Assembly: GCA_016874875.1 (NCBI GenBank)
Contig: VGTA01000030.1
Location: 1 to 12,782, forward strand
Length of the DNA stretch: 12,782 nt
Direction of reading: 5' to 3'
From: Deltaproteobacteria bacterium
Lineage (GTDB): Bacteria > Myxococcota_A > Bradymonadia > UBA7976 > VGTA01
The notes beneath the pieces are model-generated. The model made no database searches. It was not told the origin of the DNA and saw nothing but the letters and a program-made list of their open reading frames with translations. This document shows, one piece after another, positions 1-7,346 of this stretch. A program made the translations under genes and the position numbers. Each line of letters opens with the position of its first letter. The first letter of the stretch is position 1.

Positions 1-11
1 CTGTGAGGGGG

Positions 12-893
12 TTAGACCGCCACGCTCAAGTCGCGCAGCGCGTCATTGAGGGACGTCTTGAGGTCGGTGGAGGCGCCGCGCTCACCAATAATCAGCGCGC
101 AGGGGAGGTGGTAGGTGCCGGCGGGGAACGCCTTGGGGCGCGAGGCGGGCACCACCACCGCGCGGGGGGGCACCGCGCCCTTATAGATCACCTCCACCGC
201 GCCGCGCGCGTCGATGATGGGCGTGCTCGCCGTGAGCACCACCCCCGCGCCGAGCACCGCGCCGCGCCCCACGCGCACGCCCTCCACCACCACGCAGCGC
301 GAGCCGATAAACGCGCCGTCCTCGATGATCACCGGGCGCGCGCTGGCGGGCTCGAGCACGCCGCCGAGCCCCACGCCGCCCGAGAGGTGCACCCCCGCCC
401 CCACCTGCGCGCACGAGCCCACCGTGGCCCACGTGTCCACCATGGAGCCCGCCCCTACGCGCGCGCCGATGTTGACGTAGCCGGGCATCAAGATCACCCC
501 AGGCTCCAAGAAGCTCCCGTAGCGCGCCACGCCGGGGGGCACCACGCGCACGCCCTCGAGGCGGCGCTTGGGGGGCACCTTGTCGAGGTACGCGCACACG
601 CCATCGTCCATCGGCGCGCTCTTGCTCACGCGGAAGTAGAGGAGGATCGCCTCCTTGACCCACGCGTGCACGCGCCACTCGCCGCCCGCCTCGCCCGCCT
701 CGCCCGCATCGCCCGCCTCGGGGGGCGACGCCACGCGGAGGAGTCCGAGGTCGAGGTCCTCCACCGCCGAGCGCGCCGCGCGCTCCACCTCCTCGTCGAG
801 GGGGCGCGCCCCGGCGAGGGCGGCGGAGATGAGCGCGGCGCGGGGGTCGGCCTCGATTTGGTCTGCGGAGAGGGCGTGGGGGGGCGTGGGCAT
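12..893 (-). CDS. dapD: 2,3,4,5-tetrahydropyridine-2,6-dicarboxylate N-succinyltransferase (DapD)
   Basis: Cytoplasmic enzyme that transfers succinyl from succinyl-CoA to tetrahydrodipicolinate, in the succinylase route to meso-diaminopimelate and lysine. The 293-aa product follows E. coli DapD as I recall it, with a helical N-terminal domain and then a left-handed beta-helix of hexapeptide repeats. Landmarks are KVPPKR (about 105-110), VRVVPP (115-120), LMPGYVNIGA (135-144), MVDTWATVGSCAQVG (151-165) and SGGVGLGGVLEP (171-182). The ATG at 893 has an AGGAG ribosome-binding site (complement of 902-906) 8 nt upstream, and the stop is TAA. It lies 54 nt downstream of the YdiJ-type gene on the same strand, so cotranscription is likely. 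Oddity: residues 59-70 (PEAGDAGEAGEA) are an insertion, relative to E. coli, between LRVA and GEW, encoded by a 9-bp tandem repeat. Confidence 0.96.
   Translation of the reverse strand: MPTPPHALSADQIEADPRAALISAALAGARPLDEEVERAARSAVEDLDLGLLRVASPPEAGDAGEAGEAGGEWRVHAWVKEAILLYFRVSKSAPMDDGVCAYLDKVPPKRRLEGVRVVPPGVARYGSFLEPGVILMPGYVNIGARVGAGSMVDTWATVGSCAQVGAGVHLSGGVGLGGVLEPASARPVIIEDGAFIGSRCVVVEGVRVGRGAVLGAGVVLTASTPIIDARGAVEVIYKGAVPPRAVVVPASRPKAFPAGTYHLPCALIIGERGASTDLKTSLNDALRDLSVAV
688..720. repeat. 9-bp tandem repeat inside dapD (about 3.7 copies)
   Basis: The unit gcctcgccc occurs at 688-696 and 697-705. A one-base variant (gcatcgccc) is at 706-714 and a partial copy at 715-720. It is in frame with dapD and encodes alternating EAG/DAG triplets in the loop between the N-terminal domain and the conserved GEWRVHAW stretch. 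The period is a multiple of three, so copy-number changes would not break the gene. Confidence 0.85.
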
Positions 894-947
894 GGCGGAG
901 GCTCCTCGTGTGTCTCGCGCTCGCGGGCGCGAAGTGAACGCAAGAGC

Positions 948-3900
948 CTAAGAGCGCGGCGGCGCGGCTGTCAACGCGGGCGAGCCCACGAGCGCGCGCG
1001 CGAGCCACGAGAGCGGGTGCGGCGGCGCGGCGCCTCGCAGGCGCGCGCTCTGCGCGCGGCACGAGTAGCCCGTGGCGAGGGGGCGCGCGGCGGGGGGGCG
1101 CGGCGGCGCGGCGTCCTCGCTGAGCGGCGGGAGCGCGCCGTCGAGGTCGCGCGCGGCGTCGAGGGCGTCGAGGGCGGGGCGCCAGCTCATGTCAAACACC
1201 CCCGCCGACTCCTCGACGTGCTCCGCCTCATGCCCAAAGACCCCGCACATGCCACAGCAGCCCACGCTCGCCACCGAGAGCGGCGCCCCCAGCCGCTCAA
1301 ACACGCGCCCCCACTGCGCCATCGCCTGCGGCGCCAAGGCGCGCTCCGTGCAGTGCCCAAAGAGCGAGGCGGGGGGGGCGTGGGCGAGCGCCCCGGCGGG
1401 CAGGAGGTCGAGGTGGGCGGCGAGCCACTCCTGCGGCAGCAGCACCTCAAAGCCGAGCCCGGCGCCCCCCCGCTCAAACACCTCCTGGTACTCATCGCGG
1501 TAGGTGAGCGCCACGGCGGGGTCCACCGCCACGAGCGACACCCCCGCGGCGGCGAGGGGGCGCAGGAGGCGCGCCTGCTCCTCGGCGCAGCGGGCGAACT
1601 CCTCAAGGCGCCCCTTCACGTAGTAGCCCTTGCCGTTGGGGCGGAAGGGCGCCACGAACGGCAGCGCGCCGAGCGCCTCGAGCGCCACATAGGAGTCCAC
1701 CAGCACGTCGGCGTCAAAGAAGGCGCTAAAGGCGTCGGGCACGAGCACCACGGCGCGCGCGCGCTCCTCCGCCGAGAGCGCTGCGAGGGCGTCGGGGGTG
1801 GCGGCGCGCGCGCCGAGGCCCCTGAGGCGGGCGAGGGCGGAGCGCGGGCTGAGGGCGGGGGCGTCCACGAGCCCCACGAGGCGGCGCGAGAGGGCGCGCG
1901 CCAGCGGGTTGCCGCTCAGGAGGTTGGCCAGGCGCGGCGCCCGCGCGCCGAGCGCCGCCCCCGCCTCAAGGGCGCCCACGAGGTAGTCGCGCAGGGGGCG
2001 CGGGTAGCGCGCGTGGTAGAGGCGCAGGAAGCGCGCCTTGAGGCGCGGCACGTCCACCTTGACGGGGCAGTGCGTCGCGCACGCCTTGCACGAGAGGCAG
2101 CCGCTCATCGCCTCATAGACCTCGTGCGAGAGGTCGGGGGCGGGCGCGGCGGCGCCGGGGCGGGCGCGGAGGGCGCGGGCGAGGGCGAGCGGGAGGGTGA
2201 GCGGGAGGGTGAGCCAGCGCGCCGCGCCCCCCCGCGCCGCCCGCGCCGCCGCGCGCGCCGCCTCCCCAAACGGCTCGAGGTCCGCCGCCGAGAGCGCGTG
2301 CCCCTCATCGGCGAGGGCGCGGAGCCACGCGCGCATCACCCCCGCGCGCCCCTTGGGCGAGTGGAGGCGGTCGCGGCGCACCTTGGAGGAGGGGCACATG
2401 ATGTGGTCGGGGTGGTAGTCGAGGCACTGCGCGTTGCCGTTGCAGTGGACCGTGGACACGAACGCCGCGAGCGCCGCCGGCTGCACCCCGCGGTCCGCGT
2501 GCGCCCGCAGGGGGCTCGCCAGCTCCATGAGCGACGCCCGCGACCCCGCCGGCGTGGCCACCTTGCCGGGGTTGAGCTGGTTGTGGGGGTCAAAGAGCGC
2601 CTTGACCTCCTGCAGCGTGGGGTAGAGCGGCCCAAAGACCTCGGGGCTGTAGGCGCTGCGGACGCCCTTGCCGTGCTCCCCCCAGATCACGCCGCCGTAG
2701 CGCCGCGCGAGCGCCGCCACCTGGTCGGAGACGCGCAGCAGGCGCTCCTCGTCGGCGGGGTCGAGCAGGTTGAGGGCGGGGCGCACATGGAGGCAGCCCA
2801 CGTCCACGTGCCCAAACATGCCGTACTCGAGCCCCTCGGCGTCGAGGAGGGCGGTGAACTCCGCCACGTACTCCTTGAGGCGCTCGGGGGGCACCACGGT
2901 GTCCTCCACGAACGCCACGGGCTTGCGGTCGCCCTCGCGCGCCGCGAGGAGTCCCACGCCCTTCTTGCGGAGGTCCCACAGCGCCGCCTGCTCGGCGGCG
3001 GAGCGCGCCACGTAGGCGCCGATGGGGGCGTCGGGCTCCCCAAAGCGCGCGCGCAGCTCCTCCACGCAGCGGGCGGCGCGCGCCTCCACCTCCTCCTCGC
3101 TCGCCCCCTCGAACTCGAGCAGGTTCACCGCTCGCGTCTCAGGGCCGCCCGCGCCGCCCCCCGCGCCCTCGCCCCCCTCAAGCGCCGCGCGCACGCGGTG
3201 ATAGATCACGTCCTGGCGGGCGAGGCGCAGGATGTTCTCGTCGATCGTCTCGATGGAGTTGGGGCGCGTCGCCAAGAGGAGGCGGGCGGAGCCGAGGGCG
3301 TCCTCAAAGCGCGCGTAGCGCAAGAGCACCACGCGCCTCGCCGTCGGCAGCGGCGTGAGGCGCACCGTCGCCTCCACCACCACGCCGAGCGTGCCCTCAG
3401 AGCCCGAGAGGAGGCGCGTGAGGTCGAGGACGCCCCCCGCGGCGTCATAGACCATCTTGAGGTTGTAGCCTGTGAGGAAGCGGCTCAGCTTGGGGAAGAC
3501 CCGCTCCACGAGGGGGGCGCGCTCAGCGGCGAGGGTGAGCACCTCGCGGGCGAGGGGCTCGAGGGCGGGGGCGAGCCCCCCCGACGCCAGCTCCTCGAGC
3601 GTGAGCGGCGCCACGGTCACGCAGGCGCCGCCGAGGAGGGCGACCTCGAGGCTGAGCACATGGTCGCTGGTCTTGCCGTAGACCATGGAGCCCTGCCCCG
3701 CCGCGTCGGTGTTGATCATGCCGCCGAGGGTGGCGCGGCTGCTCGGGGAGAGGTTGGGGGCAAAAAAGCAGCCAAGGGGGGCGAGGGCGTCGTTGAGCTG
3801 GTCGAGCACCACCCCCGCCTCCACGCGCGCCCAGCCCTCCTCGGCGTTGACCTCGAGGACTCGCCCAAAGTGGCGCGAGAGGTCGAGGATCACGCCCGTG

Positions 3901-4187
3901 TTGAGCGACTGCCCGTTGGTCCCTGTGCCCCCGCCGCGAGGGGTGAGGTGCACGTCGCGGTGGGCCTCCTCGGCGAGCAGGGTGAGGGCGAGCTGCACGT
4001 CCTCGCGGGTGCGCGGGTAAAGGATGGCCTCGGGGGTGAGCTGGTAGACGCTGTTGTCGGTGGCGCCTACGGCGCGCCGCGCCCAGTCGGCGGAGAGCTC
4101 GCCGGAGAAGCTGCGCGCGCGCAGCGCGGCGAGATAGCGCTCTACGGGGGGCGAGAGGGGGGCGCGCGAGGGGAGGGCTGGAATCAT
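948..4187 (-). CDS. ydiJ: YdiJ-family FAD-linked oxidase with Fe-S and cysteine-rich (CCG) domains; probable D-2-hydroxyglutarate dehydrogenase
   Basis: The 1079-aa product aligns from end to end, by eye, with E. coli YdiJ (about 1018 aa), a flavoprotein reported to oxidise D-2-hydroxyglutarate. In order: an FAD_binding_4 domain with PRGGGTGTNGQSLN (about 77-90) and GGMINTDAAGQGS; an FAD-oxidase C-terminal domain with YGMFGHVDVGCLHVRP and GEHGKGVRSAYSPEVFG; a cysteine set near 580-597 (CNGNAQC ... MCPSSK); a [4Fe-4S] motif CLSCKACATHCP near 693-705; and a CCG-type domain with VGCCGMCGVFGHEAEH near 972-987, ending in LATGYSCRAQ. The frame opens further upstream at a TTG (4238). I chose ATG 4187 because MIPALP matches the family N-terminus (MIPRLT in E. 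coli) and the TTG has no ribosome-binding site. Electrons probably pass from flavin through the clusters to the respiratory chain, which is inference. Oddities: a low-complexity LTLPLTLPLALA insert near 655-670 and a proline-rich C-terminal insert. The exact substrate is less certain than the family. Confidence 0.93.
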   Translation of the reverse strand: MIPALPSRAPLSPPVERYLAALRARSFSGELSADWARRAVGATDNSVYQLTPEAILYPRTREDVQLALTLLAEEAHRDVHLTPRGGGTGTNGQSLNTGVILDLSRHFGRVLEVNAEEGWARVEAGVVLDQLNDALAPLGCFFAPNLSPSSRATLGGMINTDAAGQGSMVYGKTSDHVLSLEVALLGGACVTVAPLTLEELASGGLAPALEPLAREVLTLAAERAPLVERVFPKLSRFLTGYNLKMVYDAAGGVLDLTRLLSGSEGTLGVVVEATVRLTPLPTARRVVLLRYARFEDALGSARLLLATRPNSIETIDENILRLARQDVIYHRVRAALEGGEGAGGGAGGPETRAVNLLEFEGASEEEVEARAARCVEELRARFGEPDAPIGAYVARSAAEQAALWDLRKKGVGLLAAREGDRKPVAFVEDTVVPPERLKEYVAEFTALLDAEGLEYGMFGHVDVGCLHVRPALNLLDPADEERLLRVSDQVAALARRYGGVIWGEHGKGVRSAYSPEVFGPLYPTLQEVKALFDPHNQLNPGKVATPAGSRASLMELASPLRAHADRGVQPAALAAFVSTVHCNGNAQCLDYHPDHIMCPSSKVRRDRLHSPKGRAGVMRAWLRALADEGHALSAADLEPFGEAARAAARAARGGAARWLTLPLTLPLALARALRARPGAAAPAPDLSHEVYEAMSGCLSCKACATHCPVKVDVPRLKARFLRLYHARYPRPLRDYLVGALEAGAALGARAPRLANLLSGNPLARALSRRLVGLVDAPALSPRSALARLRGLGARAATPDALAALSAEERARAVVLVPDAFSAFFDADVLVDSYVALEALGALPFVAPFRPNGKGYYVKGRLEEFARCAEEQARLLRPLAAAGVSLVAVDPAVALTYRDEYQEVFERGGAGLGFEVLLPQEWLAAHLDLLPAGALAHAPPASLFGHCTERALAPQAMAQWGRVFERLGAPLSVASVGCCGMCGVFGHEAEHVEESAGVFDMSWRPALDALDAARDLDGALPPLSEDAAPPRPPAARPLATGYSCRAQSARLRGAAPPHPLSWLARALVGSPALTAAPPRS
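2179..2214. repeat. 12-bp tandem repeat inside the ydiJ-type gene
   Basis: Two perfect copies of gggagggtgagc lie at 2191-2202 and 2203-2214, preceded by a diverged copy at 2179-2190. On the coding (minus) strand they give the repeated TLPL residues of an insert between the two Fe-S cysteine sets, a region that is much less repetitive in E. coli YdiJ. Confidence 0.7.
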
Positions 4188-4343
4188 CGTGGCGTGGCTC
4201 GCGGGGAGTGGGGGTGCGGGGGCGCCGAGGGCGCTCAAAATCTACGCTAAGAGCGCGGCGCGAGTGTAGCGGTTTGAGTCGCGAGGTGGTACCCTCACGC
4301 ACATCTCAGCGCACGCCGCGCGCCCCTCACGCTCTCCCCACAG

Positions 4344-4376
4344 GCCCCTCACAAGCCCCTCACAAGCCCCTCACAA
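4344..4376. repeat. Three perfect 11-bp direct repeats upstream of the 4393 gene
   Basis: The unit gcccctcacaa is repeated exactly at 4344-4354, 4355-4365 and 4366-4376, and a related gcccctcac occurs at 4322-4330. The array ends 16 bp before the ATG of the membrane-anchored protein, in the divergent gap shared with the ydiJ-type gene. An 11-bp period puts each copy on nearly the same face of the helix, as expected of stacked protein sites, but replication slippage explains it equally well. Confidence 0.8.
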
Positions 4377-4392
4377 GCACTGGAGCGAGGCG

Positions 4393-5031
4393 ATGATTCT
4401 CAGCATCCTCCTGCACCCCTTCACGCTCATCGTCGCCCTCATCGTGAGCGTGATCATCATCCGAGACCTCGTGGGGCGCGGGAGCAGCCTGTTCGCCGTC
4501 CAAGACCGCGCCTACGCCCACCTCGAGCTCATGGCCAAGCCGGCCGCCGCCGACGCCGCCTGGGAGTCGCTCTCGTACGACCTCAAGGCGCGCCTCAACG
4601 ACGAGCGGCGCCTCAAGAAGGGCAAGGATTTCGTGGGGCTCCGGCGCCTCACCTACTTTATGAAGCTCTACGCCAAGCTCTACTCCGACGCCAAGCTCAC
4701 CATCGACTCCGTGAGCCGCGTGGGGCGCGTGGCGCCCCCCAAGGAGATGTACATGGTGCGTCTGCGCTCGCAGCAGAGCGGGGTGCTCCGCATGACGCTC
4801 TGGCTCACCCGCGTCCCCTTCCGCGCCGACGGCTGGAGCGTGGCGGAGATCTGCGTGCACCCCGAGAGCGGCAACGTCTACCAGGGCGAGACGCTGACGG
4901 GGGCGCCGATGCGCGGGCGCCCGAGCCGCCTCAAGCAGAAGCTCAAGGACCGCGCGCGCAAGCGGGGCGACCGCGACCTCGCGCGCGCCAACGCCGCCGA
5001 GCGCAAGGACGCCAAGGGCGCCAAGGCGTAA
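4393..5031 (+). CDS. Membrane-anchored protein of unknown function
   Basis: I do not recognise this 212-aa protein. Residues about 8-24 (HPFTLIVALIVSVIIIR) form one transmembrane segment or uncleaved signal anchor. A soluble domain follows, with KDFVGLRRLTYFMKLYAKLYSDAKLTIDSVSR, MYMVRLRSQQSGVLRM and a strand-rich stretch ending VCHP-like (ICVHPESGNVYQGE). From about 175 the tail is highly basic and charged, with many K, R, D and A residues. The alternating strands in the middle suggest a compact domain held at the inner face of the membrane. ATG 4393 is supported by GGAG and GAGG 5-10 nt upstream. Third codon positions are overwhelmingly G/C, confirming this strand as the coding one over the long open frame opposite. 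It is divergent from the ydiJ-type gene and convergent with the next gene. Confidence 0.85.
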   Translation: MILSILLHPFTLIVALIVSVIIIRDLVGRGSSLFAVQDRAYAHLELMAKPAAADAAWESLSYDLKARLNDERRLKKGKDFVGLRRLTYFMKLYAKLYSDAKLTIDSVSRVGRVAPPKEMYMVRLRSQQSGVLRMTLWLTRVPFRADGWSVAEICVHPESGNVYQGETLTGAPMRGRPSRLKQKLKDRARKRGDRDLARANAAERKDAKGAKA

Positions 5032-5652
5032 CCCGCCGCCGCCCCCAGCCGCCCCCAGCCGCCCCCCGCCCCGCCCCCCCCCCACGCCCGAGCCCGGTAG
5101 GTCGCGCCCCACATAAAAGCGCATCCAGCGCGCCGCCTCCCACACCTCCACCGTCAGGAACCTGCCGTCCCCGGCGGAGTAATAGAACCCGCGCACGTCG
5201 CCCTCCGAGGCGCCCTGCGCGTCGAGCAGGAGGGCGCGCGAGCGCCCCTCGGCGTCCTTGAGGTAGGTGGTGGTCTGCGCGTCGCCCACCCCGCGCGCAT
5301 CATAAGTGTGGTCGATGCTGTCCTCACGCTGACACACCCGCAGCAGCTCGAGGTCGAGGTCCGACTCCTCCGCGAGCTCATAGAGCGTGAACGAGAGGCC
5401 GTGGGGCGCGTCGAGGACCTCCACGGCGAGGGGGGGGTAGACGCTGGCGAGCTCATAGCGCGTGGCGCGCTCGCCGGGGCCGAGGGGCTCAAAGCAGGTC
5501 ACGCCGCTCACGACGTAGCGCCCCGGCCGCCCTGCCGTGAGCTCGAGCGGCGCGCCGACGGTGAGGCCGAGGGGGTTGAACCGCCCGCGGAGGGCGGCGC
5601 GGGGGTCAGCGGGCGCGGGGGGGGGCGAGAGAGGGGGGCGGCCGTAGCTCAT
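5032..5652 (-). CDS. Protein of unknown function; 3' end unresolved (open frame continues to 4360)
   Basis: The first ~187 residues look like a real, strand-rich globular protein: LGLTVGAPLELTAGRPGRYVVSG near 28-50, a central SDLDLELLRVCQREDSIDHTY region, then GFYYSAGDGRFLTVEVWEAA and MRFYVGRDL. It has no signal peptide or membrane segment, so it is probably cytoplasmic. ATG 5652 has GGAG 7 nt upstream. After GRDLPGSG the sequence collapses into a glycine-rich tail over a C-rich tract, including a run of nine or more C at about 5073-5083, and no stop follows. The same frame stays open to 4360 across the whole convergent gene, and the other two minus frames stop only at 4943 and 4878. I end the feature at the neighbour's boundary because the true end is not visible. 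It may resemble small beta-rich DUF4178-type domains, but I could not verify this. Confidence 0.6.
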
Positions 5653-5731
5653 GAGGGACTCCGACTCGGGGGAGAGCGGCGAGGGGCGGGGGGGGGATGA
5701 GGGTTGCGCGAGAGCGCCTCGGGATGCTCTA

Positions 5732-5760
5732 CTTATAGGGTGCTTATAGCATGCTTATAG
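5732..5760. repeat. Three 11-bp-spaced cttatag repeats in the 5653-5861 control region
   Basis: cttatag occurs at 5732-5738, 5743-5749 and 5754-5760, exactly 11 bp apart. The last two copies share the longer form tgcttatag or atgcttatag. On the minus strand each copy reads CTATAAG, which contains a -10-like TATAAG. The helical phasing suggests stacked operator sites or redundant -10 elements. Confidence 0.75.
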
Positions 5761-5781
5761 CGTGCGTTTGGTCTGTGTCAT
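5754..5781 (-). promoter_or_regulatory. Candidate sigma70-type promoter for the minus-strand gene starting at 5652
   Basis: On the minus strand ATGACA (complement of 5776-5781, five of six to TTGACA) is followed by 16 nt and TATAAG (complement of 5754-5759, five of six to TATAAT). It would give a leader of about 95 nt and leave the other two TATAAG copies just downstream of the start site. The repeated -10-like boxes make the exact choice uncertain. Confidence 0.35.
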
Positions 5782-5834
5782 GCGGCCACACGAGCCTCGC
5801 TGAGATCTCAAGAGCTTAATCAGATATTTTTTCA

Positions 5835-5849
5835 GATATTTAAAATATC
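5835..5849. promoter_or_regulatory. 15-bp AT-rich palindrome (possible operator) just upstream of the lipoprotein gene
   Basis: gatattt-a-aaatatc is a perfect inverted repeat with 7-bp arms and one central base. The left arm sits in a direct repeat of cagatattt at 5821-5829 and 5833-5841. It ends 12 bp before the ATG at 5862, where promoter or operator elements would overlap the translation start. This is among the most AT-rich spots in an otherwise extremely GC-rich window. Confidence 0.5.
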
Positions 5850-5861
5850 AGGTGTTTTTCC

Positions 5862-7346
5862 ATGAGCCTCACGCCCCCTCCCTTCGCTGCCCTCAGCGCC
5901 CTCAGCCTCCTCAGCGCCCTCAGCCTCCTCAGCGCCCTCAGCCTCCTCAGCGCCTGCGCCGGCGACGGCGAGGCGCCCGCGGGCGAGGGGGGCGTGGGCG
6001 ACAAATCCGCGACTCCCCCCGCCGCGCTCCCCGCCGCGCCCGCCGACGCGCCCGCCGCGCGGCTCAGCGAGCTGCGCTACAGGGCGCTCGAGCCCCTCCG
6101 CGGCGCCTTCACCGGCGCGCCGCTGTGGGTGAGCAACAACCCCGAGGACCTGCGGGGCTTTGGGCTGCTCTCCTCCACGCGCCCGCCCGAGGCGTTCGCG
6201 CCGCGCGGCGACGCCTACGGGGTGCCCTACCCCGACCTGCGCGTCGAGGACGAGGAGGCGTGGCGCGCCACGCAGCCCGGCTGCCCCCTCGGCGAGGTGC
6301 GGCACATCGACCTCTACCTCGCGCACATCCTGTCGAGCGCGCACCTGAGCGGGACGCGGCGCCTCTCGGTGCAGGTGGAGGCGGGGGCGGCGGGGGCGGT
6401 GGCGCGGTGGGCGGCGCGGGTGGGCACCACCACCTGGTCGGACATCTCGGGCTACAAGACCACGCGCGAGGGCTGGCTCGGCGCGCGCGTGGCGGCCTTC
6501 CGGCTCGCGTTGAGCGAGGGCGCGCCCCTTGAGGGGCAGCTCACGCTCGCCCCCGGGCAGCGCCACACGCTCGTCACCGTCACCGCCGAGTCGCTGGTGG
6601 AGGGGGCGCTGCGCATCGAGGCGGAGGGGGGCTGCGTGGCGGTGCACGTAGCGGCGCACGCCGGCGACCCCCCCACCACGACTCCCCCCTACGCCGCCGG
6701 TGACGTGAAGTGGCCAGGCTGGTACAACGGCAAGGGCTACGGGCGCGCCGCAGGGCTCTACGAGGGGGGCGAGTGGGTCGGCGGTGGCGAGCGCGAGCTC
6801 AAGAGCGCGCGCGAGGCGTTCGGCTGGCGCCTCTTTGACGCCGCCCACAGCCCCCGCGCGCTCGCCCGCCACGGCGACTCGGCTGAGGTGCTGTTTGGGG
6901 GCTACGGCGTGGTCTACGAGGCGCGCCTCAAGCTCCGCAGCGCGGCGCCAGCGTGCGCGTCGGCGCTCGTGTCGTTCACCTCGTACGCCGACCTCGCCCT
7001 CAAGGCGGGGGCGGCGCCGCTCGGCGACGCGCGCGCGCCCTCCGCCGCCTACCTCGCGCTCACCGACCCCGCCCGGCGCCCGTCGATGCTGTGGAACGGG
7101 CCTCTGCACGCGCGCTACCAGCTGCGCGGCGGCGAGGAGGTCACGCTCACGCGCTCGGTGGTGCTCACGCCGGGGGGGGCGAGCGCGAGCGACCCAGGCG
7201 CCACGCCGAGCGGGCTGAGCGCGCCGCTCTTCCGCCTCAACATGGAGCCCGGCGAGGAGCGCGAGGTACGGGTGCGCCTGCCCGTCCCCGGCTACATCGT
7301 CGCCCCCGCCGCGCTCACCGTGGAGGTGACGCCGTGCGGCGGCTGA
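5862..7346 (+). CDS. Large secreted lipoprotein of unknown function
   Basis: 494 aa. The N-terminus is a lipoprotein signal peptide: a short uncharged start, a hydrophobic core of three LSALSL units, then the lipobox LSAC with Cys32 as the predicted lipidated residue. A low-complexity Gly/Ala/Glu linker follows, then a domain of about 430 residues that I do not recognise. Visible landmarks are VSNNPEDLRGFGLL, HIDLYLAHIL, TTTWSDISGYKTT, GDVKWPGWYNGKGYGRAAGLYEGGEW, FGWRLFDAAHSPRALARHGDSAEVLFG and a beta-rich C-terminus ending LTVEVTPCGG. The mature part has several spaced cysteines, consistent with an envelope location. No lysine or arginine is visible in the first 30 residues, which is unusual for a signal peptide. 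ATG 5862 has only a weak AGGTG site (5850-5854). The 3' end overlaps the convergent VWA gene by 32 nt. Confidence 0.88.
   Translation: MSLTPPPFAALSALSLLSALSLLSALSLLSACAGDGEAPAGEGGVGDKSATPPAALPAAPADAPAARLSELRYRALEPLRGAFTGAPLWVSNNPEDLRGFGLLSSTRPPEAFAPRGDAYGVPYPDLRVEDEEAWRATQPGCPLGEVRHIDLYLAHILSSAHLSGTRRLSVQVEAGAAGAVARWAARVGTTTWSDISGYKTTREGWLGARVAAFRLALSEGAPLEGQLTLAPGQRHTLVTVTAESLVEGALRIEAEGGCVAVHVAAHAGDPPTTTPPYAAGDVKWPGWYNGKGYGRAAGLYEGGEWVGGGERELKSAREAFGWRLFDAAHSPRALARHGDSAEVLFGGYGVVYEARLKLRSAAPACASALVSFTSYADLALKAGAAPLGDARAPSAAYLALTDPARRPSMLWNGPLHARYQLRGGEEVTLTRSVVLTPGGASASDPGATPSGLSAPLFRLNMEPGEEREVRVRLPVPGYIVAPAALTVEVTPCGG
5891..5954. repeat. 18-bp tandem repeat (about 3.6 copies) encoding the lipoprotein signal core
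   Basis: The unit cctcagcgccctcagcct is exact at 5891-5908, 5909-5926 and 5927-5944, with a partial copy to 5954 that runs into the lipobox Cys codon. In frame it encodes LSALSL three times and then LSAC. Gain or loss of a copy would lengthen or shorten the signal peptide by six residues without shifting the frame. Confidence 0.9.

Noticed and set aside
4188..4238. A 17-residue N-terminal extension of the YdiJ-type protein from a TTG codon.
   Set aside because: There is no ribosome-binding site before the TTG, and the internal ATG matches the known family N-terminus (MIP).
3..4250. A plus-strand open frame of 1415 codons across the whole ydiJ-dapD region.
   Set aside because: Its translation is His/Arg/Gly/Ala-rich low-complexity sequence typical of the strand opposite GC-rich genes, while the minus strand encodes two clearly recognisable enzymes there.
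5832..7109. A 425-codon minus-strand open frame opposite the lipoprotein gene.
   Set aside because: Composition is shadow-like (RAR/GGG/HRR repeats), there is no domain, and it covers a gene with a signal peptide and normal codon use on the other strand.
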